Position numbers and translations under genes: made by a program. From an uncultured Commensalibacter sp. (GTDB taxonomy: Bacteria; Pseudomonadota; Alphaproteobacteria; Acetobacterales; Acetobacteraceae): DNA of 64,000 bases. Location: NCBI GenBank assembly GCA_946699565.1, contig CAMPDW010000006.1:1-64000 (forward strand), in the 5' to 3' direction. This document shows positions 1 to 8,944 of this stretch, in pieces (the stretch's first letter is position 1; each line of letters starts with the position of its first letter). The notes beneath the pieces are model-generated. The model made no database searches, had not been told where the DNA came from, and worked only from the letters and a program-made list of their open reading frames with translations.

Positions 1-51
1 CCTGACCTTCTGAATGCCATTCAGACGCTCTCCCAACTGAGCTATGGCCCC
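1..51 (-). tRNA. tRNA-Ala (GGC), 3' part cut by window edge
   Basis: The reverse strand begins GGGGCCATAGCTCAG, the usual alanine acceptor and D-arm start. The anticodon stem TCTGA/TCAGA encloses the seven-base loop ATGGCAT, giving anticodon GGC. The variable loop, T-arm and 3' acceptor strand lie outside the window. It is transcribed away from hemE, in the same direction as the AhpD-like gene. Confidence 0.9.
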
Positions 52-160
52 TTTTAGAAAAAATATATAACGATTAAACCTGTAGATGGCAAGTTAAAAA
101 TGGCAACTTTTAATTTTATCAAATAATAAAAAATTCAAATAATATTTCGGATTTCATCAA

Positions 161-601
161 TTATTCAGGTTTGGTCGCAAAAGCAATTGCAAAACGATTC
201 CAAACATTGATAACGTTAATAATAACCGTCAACTCGACAATTTCCTGATCATTAAAATGTTTTCTAATCTGACTGTAAATTTCATTAGAAACATGTTTTT
301 CCGATATAAGTGTCAGTGTTTCCGTCCATAATAAAGCTGCCTGTTCCCGTTCATTAAAATAGGATGTTTCCCGCCAGGCACTGAGGGTCAAGATCCGTTT
401 CAAATTCTCACCTGCAGCTAAGGCATCTTTGGTATGCATATCAATGCAGAAAGCGCAGCCATTAATCTGGGAAACCCTTATTTTTACTAATTCCTGCAAT
501 GAAACAGGAAGAATTGACTTTTTTGAAGCCTCTTCCAAATTCGACATGGCCTTCATCATCTCAGGAGCAGCTTTAAAATAATTCAATCGTTTTTCTACCA
601 T
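161..601 (-). CDS. AhpD-like / carboxymuconolactone decarboxylase family protein
   Basis: A 146-residue protein of the AhpD-like fold. Members use a CxxC pair plus a nearby His to reduce peroxides or to carry out related redox chemistry in the cytoplasm. The motif is visible as Cys49-Ala-Phe-Cys52 followed by His56 (CAFCIDMH), and the C-terminal NVWNRFAIAF stretch is typical of this family. The start ATG is preceded by AAGGAAAT. It stands alone between tRNA-Ala and the intergenic block before hemE. Its base composition looks less AT-rich than hemE next door, which may mean recent acquisition or simply different constraint. The family is clear; the substrate is unknown. Confidence 0.85.
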   Translation of the reverse strand: MVEKRLNYFKAAPEMMKAMSNLEEASKKSILPVSLQELVKIRVSQINGCAFCIDMHTKDALAAGENLKRILTLSAWRETSYFNEREQAALLWTETLTLISEKHVSNEIYSQIRKHFNDQEIVELTVIINVINVWNRFAIAFATKPE

Positions 602-1069
602 TTTAAAATTTCCTTTTTAAAATAAATTTTGCTTTCCCATAAAAATAATACTTATTATAAGATATATTTACAATGAATTTTATTCTTGGTTTTTCTAAAT
701 CGATTCTAACAATTTTTCATCTGATTTTATAATTAGGGTACAATGAGGTACATGGGGATTAAATTTCAAAAAAAACAATCAAGTACTGAGTACCGGGGAT
801 TGTACCTTTTTTTATTTTTCGGTGAATTGTACACAAGGTTAATTTAACAATATCTGGATAACCTAAATTTATTAAATAAATTCAATATTTTAAAAACTGT
901 ACACTCTGTTAGAAAAATGGGGTACAATTTTTAAATAACGGGTACCACAGTACTAACAGGATTTATAAATAAATATCAAAAAATTTAAATTTTCTTTTTA
1001 TTTAATAAAAATGAAAAAGAAAAAAATATTTGGTAATATTTTACCAAGATGAAAAAAGAAAGAAAATAA
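602..1069. other. GTAC-rich intergenic block next to hemE; candidate replication origin or regulatory block
   Basis: This 468-base non-coding block separates a leftward gene from the rightward hemE. Between about 730 and 950 it carries at least seven GTAC-centred motifs in both orientations: GGTACAAT at 737-744 and 921-928, ATTGTACC at 799-806, ATTGTACAC at 826-834, CTGTACAC at 897-904, plus GAGGTACATG (745-754) and GGTACC (941-946). One-mismatch DnaA-box-like sequences are TTGTACACA (828-836) and TTATCCAGA (reverse strand, about 852-860). In several alphaproteobacteria, including Caulobacter, oriC lies beside hemE. Assignment as oriC here is inference; it could instead be an operator array. 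No promoter was resolved. Confidence 0.35.
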
Positions 1070-2134
1070 ATGTTAAAATCTGAAAAAAAAATAATGAAAG
1101 TTTTACAAGGAGAAAAAATATGGCCACCTCCTTTATGGATGATGCGACAAGCAGGAAGATTTTTACCTGAATTTCGAAAATTAAAGGAACAGGCAGATTT
1201 TCTTACCCGCTGTTTAACACCTGATCTTACTGTCGAAATTACTTTACAACCTATAAGACGTTTTGGTTTTGATACAGCTATTCTTTTTTCAGATATTTTA
1301 ATTTTACCTTGGGCAATGGGACAGAATTTACAATTTGTTGAAGAAAAAGGTCCCATGTTATTTCCTATTCGATCAGAAGAAGATTTAAAAAAACTTCATT
1401 CAGAACAAATTAATGAAAATATTAATTCTATTTTAATTACTTTACAAAAATTGAACAAAATACTTAACAGTAATGAATCTATTGGAAAAGCTTTATCTGG
1501 ATCAGTAACTTTGATGGGATTTACTGGATCGCCTTTTACAGTTGCTTGTTATATGGTTGAAGGAAAATCTTCAAAAAATTTTTTAACAGTATTTAAAATG
1601 ATTTATCAAACTCCAACTTTGTTTGATAAAATTATTAATTTGTTAGTAGAAACAACAGCGACTTATCTATGTCAACAAATCAAAGCTGGCGCTGAAGCTG
1701 TTATGCTTTTTGATAGTTGGGCAGGGTTACTTCCTTCAACTCTTTTTCAACGTTATGTGATTGATCCAACTCGACAAATTGTTCATATAATTAAACAGGT
1801 TTATCCCTTAGTTCCTATTATAGGTTTTCCGCGATTAGCTGGAACACAGTTATTGATATATATTGAACAAACAGGATTAAATACCGTTGGAATAGATCAA
1901 TATAATGATATATCCTTTTTAAATAAACAGGTAGCTTCTACAATTGGATTTCAGGGAAATCTTGATCCTTTATGTTTATTATATGGCGGAGATATGCTTC
2001 AAAAAGAAATTTATCGTTTATGTTATGAATTAAAAAATAGACCACATATCTTTAATTTAGGTCATGGAATATTACCTGCGACCCCTATTGAACATGTTGA
2101 AGAATTAGTTAACACTATACATCATTTAAAATAA
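1070..2134 (+). CDS. hemE: Uroporphyrinogen decarboxylase
   Basis: Removes the four acetate carboxyls of uroporphyrinogen III to give coproporphyrinogen III in cytoplasmic heme synthesis. The 354 residues match the family length. Seen in the protein: the substrate-binding MRQAGRFLPEF (about 25-35), the catalytic Asp of ILFSDILILP (Asp75), GFTGSPFT, FDSWAG, and the C-terminal FNLGHGILPATP containing the conserved His (about 332). The chosen ATG follows AAAGAAAG at suitable spacing; an in-frame ATG eight codons later is an alternative. It is followed after 14 bases by a HAD gene and then hemJ, suggesting a heme-linked operon. Codon use is very AT-rich. Confidence 0.97.
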   Translation: MLKSEKKIMKVLQGEKIWPPPLWMMRQAGRFLPEFRKLKEQADFLTRCLTPDLTVEITLQPIRRFGFDTAILFSDILILPWAMGQNLQFVEEKGPMLFPIRSEEDLKKLHSEQINENINSILITLQKLNKILNSNESIGKALSGSVTLMGFTGSPFTVACYMVEGKSSKNFLTVFKMIYQTPTLFDKIINLLVETTATYLCQQIKAGAEAVMLFDSWAGLLPSTLFQRYVIDPTRQIVHIIKQVYPLVPIIGFPRLAGTQLLIYIEQTGLNTVGIDQYNDISFLNKQVASTIGFQGNLDPLCLLYGGDMLQKEIYRLCYELKNRPHIFNLGHGILPATPIEHVEELVNTIHHLK

Positions 2135-2148
2135 TTAGGAGATTAGGA

Positions 2149-2880
2149 ATGGACGAAAGAATAAAACAGGCTATTAAACAAGCACCGCAAGCAGTTCATA
2201 CTAATGGTTCTTTAAAGTTGGTTATTTTTGATTGTGATGGTGTTTTGGTTGAAAGTGAACATATTGTTGCAGAAATTATGGGCAAAGAAGCCCGTCATTA
2301 TGGATGGAATATTACTGATAAACAAGCTCGTGAAGAATTTACTGGAGTTCAGATGGTGGATATTGGTAAAAAAATAGCCCGTCATGCAACTAAGAAATTA
2401 CCAGATCATTGGGCTGAAGAGGCTCATAAAAAAGTTGTAGGAGGTATGTTTGGTAATGTAGAAAAAATTCCTGGTGTTGAATTAATTTTGCAAACTTTGC
2501 GTGACTTAAAAATTCCTTACCGTGTTGGTTCAAATTCTTCACAAGAAGAAATGAAAACAAAGTTCGAAAAAACGGATTTAATAAAATGGTTTTCCAAGGA
2601 TCATATACATTCTGCTTATGAAGTTAAAAATTCAAAACCTTTTCCGGATCTATATTTATATGTTGCTGAAAAGGCAGGGGTTAAACCTCAAGAATGTTTA
2701 GTTATTGAAGATTCAGATACAGGATTGAAAGCTGCCTATGACGCTGGAATGGCTTGTATGTTATTAAGGAATTTAGATAAACCCATCCCTGATTATAAAG
2801 GTATTATTCGTGTTGATACACTTGATCAAGCAACTGAAATTATAAAGGAAATTATCCAATCCCAGCATCATAAAGGATAG
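2149..2880 (+). CDS. HAD-superfamily phosphatase, beta-phosphoglucomutase-like
   Basis: A cytoplasmic HAD hydrolase of 243 residues. Motif I is VIFDCDGVLVES with nucleophile Asp28 and acid/base Asp30. A helical cap follows, then GSNSS (motif II), the Lys of NSKPFPD (motif III) and the acidic pair in VIEDSDTGLKAA (motif IV). This order is typical of the phosphoglycolate phosphatase/beta-phosphoglucomutase branch, but the substrate cannot be read from sequence. An AGGAG ribosome site sits just before the ATG. It lies between hemE and hemJ with short gaps, so it is probably co-transcribed with them; a role in heme synthesis is not implied. Confidence 0.85.
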   Translation: MDERIKQAIKQAPQAVHTNGSLKLVIFDCDGVLVESEHIVAEIMGKEARHYGWNITDKQAREEFTGVQMVDIGKKIARHATKKLPDHWAEEAHKKVVGGMFGNVEKIPGVELILQTLRDLKIPYRVGSNSSQEEMKTKFEKTDLIKWFSKDHIHSAYEVKNSKPFPDLYLYVAEKAGVKPQECLVIEDSDTGLKAAYDAGMACMLLRNLDKPIPDYKGIIRVDTLDQATEIIKEIIQSQHHKG

Positions 2881-2885
2881 TAAAA

Positions 2886-3335
2886 ATGCTTTCGTCTTTA
2901 ATGCCTTATTCATTATGGATTAAAGCTTTACATGTTATTTCTGTTATAGCATGGATGGCAGGTCAATTTTATTTACCGCGTTTATTTGTTTATCATTGTC
3001 AGGTTAAAAAAGAATCTGATGAAAATGAACGTTTTAAAATTATGGAGTATAAATTACTTCGATATATTATTAATCCAGCTATGATGGCAGCTTTTTTATT
3101 CGGAATTTTACTCGCTTTAATCCCAGGAATGATTAATTGGCATGCTAAATGGTGGATTATTAAATTAATAGCTTTACTTGTATTAACAGGATATCATGGA
3201 TTTTGTTCACGTTGGCGTCGACAATTTGCTGTTGATCAAAATATGCATTCTGAAAAATTTTATCGTTGGATAAATGAGGTTCCAACATTATTAATGATCA
3301 TTATTGTAATCATGGTTATCGTTCAGCCTTTTTGA
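2886..3335 (+). CDS. hemJ: Protoporphyrinogen IX oxidase HemJ (UPF0093)
   Basis: A small inner-membrane protein of 149 residues with about four hydrophobic helices. HemJ converts protoporphyrinogen IX to protoporphyrin IX in bacteria without HemG or HemY. The N-terminal signature WIKALHVISVIAWMAGQFYLP contains the conserved His16 and leads into PRLFVYH with Arg32. The C-terminal Trp-rich segment near LNEVP-like RWINEVPT is also typical. The start has AAGGA upstream and lies only five bases after the HAD gene. Its position downstream of hemE in the same short operon supports the call. Confidence 0.9.
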   Translation: MLSSLMPYSLWIKALHVISVIAWMAGQFYLPRLFVYHCQVKKESDENERFKIMEYKLLRYIINPAMMAAFLFGILLALIPGMINWHAKWWIIKLIALLVLTGYHGFCSRWRRQFAVDQNMHSEKFYRWINEVPTLLMIIIVIMVIVQPF

Positions 3336-3363
3336 TTGTCTAAACCTATTAAATAATAAATGA

Positions 3364-3425
3364 CAGCAAACTTTATAAAAATTAATGAGTATAATAATAA
3401 TTTATAATTGTTTGCTGCTTTAATT
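3364..3425. terminator. Bidirectional hairpin terminator after hemJ
   Basis: CAGCAAAC (3364-3371) pairs with GTTTGCTG (3410-3417). Inside it, TTATAAA and TTTATAA extend the stem. The right arm is followed by a T-rich stretch. It sits between the convergent hemJ and the minus-strand secreted protein. Confidence 0.6.
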
Positions 3426-3438
3426 TTAATTTATATTT

Positions 3439-4215
3439 TTAATTATTATCTTCTAGGGAAGAATTACAATTTACCCATTGATAAGTTGGAGGTATTGATT
3501 TTCCATAAGATAACGTAAATTGATTAGTTTCTTTTTCACAAATGTTATTTTGTTTTAATAAGTTAAGAAGCGTTGCACGTTGATTTTGACAGGCTTCTTT
3601 ATTCTTTTTTTCTTTTTTACATTTTTTAGATAAAGCAGCTTGTTGTCTAAATAAAGGATATAAATAAGAAGGAATAATAGAAGGTATATCCATTGTTGTA
3701 AATTCGTCTAATTTACTGGAAAATGGAGGGGGCAAAATAATATAATGATCTTTCGCAAAATTTTCCATTTCATCCATTGCCTCATTAATTCCTGTTAAAG
3801 AAATTGTATAATTTTTGTCATCAACAATTAATTGAAGTGTTTTTTGTTGTTTTAAAGCATCAATAAATTGAACAACATTAATGGGTTCAAGAATAACTTC
3901 ATAATTATTATTATTTACTTGTTTTAATTCGCAGATAAAATCTCCAACATCAAGTTCGATAATAGATAAATGATGTGGAACATTTTTTAATGAAGCGGTA
4001 ATTTTTAAAGAATAGTTGTAAGGAGATAATTTTATTGTAAAATAATCATTTTGTTGTGTTGAAGTTAACCAAATTTGATTATAGTTTTTTGTAAGTAACC
4101 ATTTATTAAAATGGTCTTCTTGGATAAAGAGTTGATTTTTTGCATAAGTTTGAATAGTAAAACTATTATAAAAATTTATAAAGAAAATAAATATATAAAA
4201 TAAATATTTAATCAT
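3439..4215 (-). CDS. Secreted protein of unknown function
   Basis: A 258-residue protein that I do not recognise. It begins with a Lys and a strongly hydrophobic run rich in Phe and Ile, ending near QTYA, which fits a Sec signal peptide cleaved at about residue 25. The mature part is hydrophilic and Asn/Lys/Gln-rich, with a central beta-rich portion, a proline patch (ILPPPFSS) and a C-terminal half with four cysteines (around KKCKKEKKNKEACQNQ, NNICEKE, WVNCNSS), possibly two disulfides. The gene is extremely AT-rich and stands alone, converging on hemJ. A periplasmic location is inferred; no catalytic motif is visible. Confidence 0.65.
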   Translation of the reverse strand: MIKYLFYIFIFFINFYNSFTIQTYAKNQLFIQEDHFNKWLLTKNYNQIWLTSTQQNDYFTIKLSPYNYSLKITASLKNVPHHLSIIELDVGDFICELKQVNNNNYEVILEPINVVQFIDALKQQKTLQLIVDDKNYTISLTGINEAMDEMENFAKDHYIILPPPFSSKLDEFTTMDIPSIIPSYLYPLFRQQAALSKKCKKEKKNKEACQNQRATLLNLLKQNNICEKETNQFTLSYGKSIPPTYQWVNCNSSLEDNN

Positions 4216-4419
4216 AGGATATTCCTTAGAAACAATAATAAATTTAAATAATATTTTAAGAATTTTAAAACAATAATTTTTTTAAAAAAAATTATTTACA
4301 ATTTAAAATTAGATTGGAGTATAAATAATAGTTATAATTGTTTTTTATTTCTTTCATGAATATGTAGTAAAATGAATACTATAATATTATTCTAGATTCA
4401 TTATTGTGAAAGTAAAAAA

Positions 4420-4689
4420 ATGGCTAATATTCGAATTCCTGCATATCTTCACATTGTAAGTACTATTGGAATTCTTACAGCATGTTTTATGTATGTATCT
4501 TATATCCCTCAAATTATCAATAATCTTCATGGTCATCCAACACCACCTTATCAACCAGCAGTTGCCGCGATAAACTGTATTTTGTGGGTATGGTATGCAA
4601 TTCGGGTTAAAAATTGGCCAGTTGCGATCGCTAATGCACCAGGGATTTTATTTGGTATTGTTGCCGCAATAACAGCATTTATTTATTGA
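4420..4689 (+). CDS. SemiSWEET-like sugar transporter, first copy
   Basis: An 89-residue protein with three predicted membrane helices, the size of bacterial SemiSWEET half-transporters, which work as homodimers to pass sugars across the inner membrane. The PQ-loop signature MYVSYIPQI is in helix 1, and a long conserved stretch around PYQPAVAAINCILWVWYA and IANAPGILFG covers helices 2 and 3. A second paralogous gene starts 62 bases downstream. By eye the two share about two thirds of their residues over the aligned core, so they arose by tandem duplication. The substrate is not determined. Confidence 0.8.
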   Translation: MANIRIPAYLHIVSTIGILTACFMYVSYIPQIINNLHGHPTPPYQPAVAAINCILWVWYAIRVKNWPVAIANAPGILFGIVAAITAFIY

Positions 4690-4751
4690 TAAAAGGGTTT
4701 ATCAGTAAAGATTGAAAGATTAATCATATTATTATAGATAAGGCATAAAAA

Positions 4752-5024
4752 ATGTTAGATAGAGATGAAATACCTAACTATATTCGTATTGTTGGATGGA
4801 TAGCTACAGTTACGGCATGCTGTATGTATGTATCTTATATTCCTCAAATTATTGATAATCTTCATGGGCAGATTACACCACCTTATCAACCAGCAGTTGC
4901 CGCCATTAACGGTGCATTGTGGGTTTGGTACGCGGTTAAAATTAAAGATTGGCCAGTAGCAATTTCAAATGCACCAGGGATTGTTTTTGGTGTAATAGCC
5001 TGTATAACTGCAATACATTTTTAA
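4752..5024 (+). CDS. SemiSWEET-like sugar transporter, second copy
   Basis: A 90-residue paralogue of the gene just upstream, with the same three-helix plan, the MYVSYIPQI PQ motif and the conserved TPPYQPAVAAIN segment. Differences are concentrated in helix 1, the first loop (Gln-Ile instead of His-Pro) and the C-terminus. An AAGG lies before the ATG. It is followed by a strong hairpin terminator, so the two copies probably form one transcript. Whether they form homodimers or a heterodimer cannot be told from the sequence. Confidence 0.8.
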   Translation: MLDRDEIPNYIRIVGWIATVTACCMYVSYIPQIIDNLHGQITPPYQPAVAAINGALWVWYAVKIKDWPVAISNAPGIVFGVIACITAIHF

Positions 5025-5047
5025 TTTTTTACAAAGAATTTTGAATA

Positions 5048-5090
5048 ATGTTGCTTTGCATATTTTCTAAATAACAAAGCAATATTTTTA
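5048..5090 (+). terminator. Hairpin terminator after the SemiSWEET pair
   Basis: ATGTTGCTTTG (5048-5058) pairs with CAAAGCAATAT (5074-5084) with one G-U pair, followed by a run of T. It lies directly downstream of the second SemiSWEET gene. Confidence 0.75.
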
Positions 5091-5798
5091 AAAACTGAAT
5101 TGTATAAATTGATATTAAATTATTGTTGAGTTTCTGTAGTTTTTATCCATGTATAAATGGAATTATGTTGAGCTTTCTAACCAAATAGTTTTTTAGCATA
5201 AACGGTTTTGATAAGATCAAGAATAGGCAATTTGACTGTTTATTAAGATCTTCATCTCTATAAGCACCAGTTTTATAATGACGAGACTAGTCAAAAAGTT
5301 TGGGTAATTGACCGCTTTTATAGCAAATAAACTAAAAATTTTGCCATAAATCATTGTTGGTAATATAAAAACTATTTTAATATTAATAAGCTCTTGACAT
5401 ATGTTTATAGAAGCAAAAAATGTATTACTAGCATTTATTTTTTGTAATTGTCAAATTAAGTTATGAAATTTTTATTCCATTACTTAAATATTTTGCTAAT
5501 GAACTACTAATATATCTTTCTACTTTTACAATAAAGATTTTCATAATAAAATAATACTTATTTAAATAATTATAAATGTCATGAATTTTAAAGATTAATT
5601 ATAATTATTTTAAAGTTATTTAATAAATAAAAAAAGAAATAACGTTATATAATAATAAAAAAATATTATATAAAAGTAATATTAAATATATGTAAAAATT
5701 ATGAAAAATAAATGAATAATAACATTGATTTGAATTGATAAGAATTATAAATATTTCAGATAATAATTCTTTAACATTATAGATAAAGGATTATTTTT
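5091..5798. other. AT-rich non-coding stretch, possible gene remains
   Basis: No open gene is present. On the minus strand between about 5110 and 5350 short peptide-like stretches can be read in different frames (for example KTGAYRDEDLNK and LIKTVYAKK), which suggests a decayed coding sequence, but I cannot assign a family. The last 200 bases are very AT-rich and must hold the promoter of the MFS gene. Confidence 0.35.
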
Positions 5799-7118
5799 AT
5801 GAAAACAGAAAAGCCTTTATTTGGTTTCATGACAATTCCATTGTTTTGGGGATATATTGCCATTGCAATATTTATGGCAGGTGATGGATTTGAAGCTGCT
5901 TTCTTATCAAAATATATAACGGATATAGGATTTTCTGAAGCACAATCTGGCTTGGTTTTTACCGTTTATGGATTAATGGTTGCGTTATCGGCATGGTGTT
6001 CAGGAGTTATTGCAGAAATTATTACACCGCAAAAAGCAATGTTAGCAGGATTTATAATTTGGGCCATCATGCATGTATTTTTTATGGTATTTGGACTTAC
6101 CTATCATAATTATTGGTTGATGGTGATTTTTTATGGCGTTCGTGGATTAGGTTATCCTTTATTTTTATATTCTTTTGTTGTGCTTGTTATTTATAATGTC
6201 GATAAACTACAAATTTCTAATGCAATGGGATGGTTTTGGGCCGCATATTCAGTTGGATTTGGTGTTATAGGTGGTTTTCTGCCTGGATTTATTAATCCAA
6301 TTATTGGTGAATATAATACTTTATGGATGTCTTTAGGTTGGGTTATTGTTGGTGGATTAATTGCATTAATCACTTTGCATCATGCAAAAACAAATAAAGA
6401 AAAAGCCAATCTGACTTTTAAACAAAAGATAGTAGAGTTGAGGCAGGCAATTACTATTTTATTTAAAAATAAGAATATATTTATGGCTGCATTGGTGCGT
6501 ATTATTAATACGACTCCTTTATTTGGTTTTGCAGTCGTGATGCCTTGGTTTTTGGTTGGTAAAACGTTTCAAGATCATGGATTAGGTTTTTCTAAAACTG
6601 AATGGCAAAATATTTGGACTTTATTTTTATTTGTAACGATTTTCACAAATATATTATGGGGAATTTTAGCGGATCGTATCGGTTGGTTACGTCAAGTGCG
6701 TTGGGTCGGTTGTATTGGCGGTATTTTTGCCTGTTTCAGTTTTTATTATATTCCAGTAACGTATGGTCATAATATTTGGATGGCAATGATTCCGGCAATT
6801 TTATTTGGAATTACAGTTGCTTCTTTTATGCCAATGACGGCTATATTTACAGCACTGGAACCTCATCATAAGGGGGCAGCTGTTTCAATTTATAATTTGT
6901 CAGCTGGATTAAGTAATTTTCTTGGACCAGCAATTGCAACAACAGTAGTGCCTTTTTTAGGGATTGGTGGAGCAATTGGAACCTATATGGGATTATATGC
7001 TTTTGCTGCTTTATTAACTTTATTTATTAAAGTAGAACAACCTTCAAAAGAAGAAAGATTGTTGTATCAAGAAAATGAACAAGAATCAGAATATGATCAG
7101 ATTATTTTAGAAAATTAA
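5799..7118 (+). CDS. MFS transporter, RbtT/DalT/CsbX-like polyol or sugar-acid permease
   Basis: A 439-residue inner-membrane transporter with about twelve helices in two halves separated by a charged loop near residues 190-215 (HHAKTNKEK). The N-terminal segment GDGFEAAFLSKYITDIGFS and the GVRGLGYPLFLYSF motif match the ribitol/arabitol permease branch of the major facilitator superfamily. The frame is uninterrupted and an AAGGA site precedes the ATG. Downstream, facing it, lie four broken genes typical of polyol use (SDRs, an oxidoreductase, a LysR regulator). The permease thus appears intact inside a dead catabolic locus. The substrate is inferred from family only. Confidence 0.85.
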   Translation: MKTEKPLFGFMTIPLFWGYIAIAIFMAGDGFEAAFLSKYITDIGFSEAQSGLVFTVYGLMVALSAWCSGVIAEIITPQKAMLAGFIIWAIMHVFFMVFGLTYHNYWLMVIFYGVRGLGYPLFLYSFVVLVIYNVDKLQISNAMGWFWAAYSVGFGVIGGFLPGFINPIIGEYNTLWMSLGWVIVGGLIALITLHHAKTNKEKANLTFKQKIVELRQAITILFKNKNIFMAALVRIINTTPLFGFAVVMPWFLVGKTFQDHGLGFSKTEWQNIWTLFLFVTIFTNILWGILADRIGWLRQVRWVGCIGGIFACFSFYYIPVTYGHNIWMAMIPAILFGITVASFMPMTAIFTALEPHHKGAAVSIYNLSAGLSNFLGPAIATTVVPFLGIGGAIGTYMGLYAFAALLTLFIKVEQPSKEERLLYQENEQESEYDQIILEN

Positions 7119-7128
7119 ATAATTATAC

Positions 7129-7167
7129 AATAAAACTATCAGTATAATTTAATCTGATAGTTTTATT
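7129..7167. terminator. Bidirectional hairpin terminator
   Basis: AATAAAACTATCAG (7129-7142) and CTGATAGTTTTATT (7154-7167) are perfect 14-base complements around an 11-base loop. A-run and T-run flanks make it usable from both strands, between the MFS gene and the convergent SDR pseudogene. Confidence 0.85.
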
Positions 7168-7172
7168 GATTT

Positions 7173-7948
<776 letters not shown>

Positions 7949-8056
7949 AAAAATACCTTTCTTTTAAAATAAATATTTTTAATTATAGGCAATAAATATA
8001 GTGTTTTAATTTATTTTTATGTAATTTTATAAATAAGAATTTACAAAATTAATTAT

Positions 8057-8460
8057 ATCTAATTGATACCAATAGTCTGTGATCATCATTCATAATTATG
8101 GCATGACCAGTAGTAATGGCAGTTTCTTTTGAACTAAACAATAATACAGTAGTAGCTATTTTCTCAGGTTTACCAAGAGACCTATAGGTTCTTGAGCAAT
8201 TACCTAAGCTTTCCTTTTAGGTATATCTCTATTGAATTGTTCAATCATTGGCGTATCAATAATATCAGGATTAATGGCATTAATTCGAAATGTTTGATTT
8301 AATATAATTCAAGTGCAGCACATTTGGTAGAACTGATGATACAAAATTTAGTTTCAGTATAGGCAATCTGCCTTTTAATATCAATATTATCTGTACGATC
8401 AACAGTATTTTTTATCTGTTGGATATTTCTTACATTAGCAGTAATAGTTAAAGTATGTTT
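8057..8460 (-). pseudogene. Remnant of a second short-chain dehydrogenase
   Basis: On the minus strand short stretches in different frames recover SDR landmarks: an active-site-like region (AYTETKF...ISSTKCAALE), then RINAINPDIIDTPMIEQF, then a C-terminal tail resembling KPEKIATTVLLFSSKETAITTGHAIIMN. Several stops and frameshifts separate them and the N-terminal nucleotide-binding part is not recognisable. It is more eroded than the SDR pseudogene beside it, so the two may have died at different times. Confidence 0.65.
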
Positions 8461-8474
8461 ATCCGATTTTATTA

Positions 8475-8722
8475 ATTAAGGGTACAAGAATAATGTATAG
8501 GAATAATTGTTTGATTTGCATAAGCATCTAAGGTTTTGATATAAGCTATTCGATCCTTAATGGAAAAATCTTTTACTCTCTCACTAATGGTAATAATATC
8601 GCCAGTCCTTGCATTGCTTGATTATGGATGAGAACCTATTCAATTTTGGGATGAATAAAAGGTATCTCTTTATAATTTAAAACATTTAGATTACCATAAC
8701 TATGAATTTGTATAATTTTCAT
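8475..8722 (-). pseudogene. N-terminal fragment of a zinc-type / quinone oxidoreductase
   Basis: The minus strand from 8722 reads MKIIQIHSYGNLNVLNYKEIP, the usual opening of NADPH:quinone oxidoreductases of the medium-chain dehydrogenase family. A second piece, GDIITISERVKDFSIKDRIAYI followed by ANQTIIPIH, matches the loop after the catalytic domain start. Frames do not join and the nucleotide-binding half is absent. A truncated, dead gene. Confidence 0.6.
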
Positions 8723-8944
8723 ATCTATATCCTTAGATTTGTAAATGCAATTTCAATTCGTATCGAAGATTGTTTAATAAAATGGATGATTTAAAAAATT
8801 GCGGATGGATTTAATTATGAAGGGAATAGATTAACGTGATTAGATTTAATAAGTTTCATATGATTATGAAAAAAAATTATAAATAAAAAATTGAATTTCG
8901 AAATCATCAGTATAAATATTTTAATATTGATTTAAATTTTTAAG

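Noticed and set aside
985..1356. Minus-strand open frame over the hemE start
   Set aside because: It lies opposite the conserved hemE N-terminus and its protein shows no family pattern; a shadow of hemE composition.
8301..8722. One gene fusing SDR and oxidoreductase remnants
   Set aside because: The oxidoreductase start codon region and the SDR pieces lie in unrelated frames; two separate dead genes fit better.
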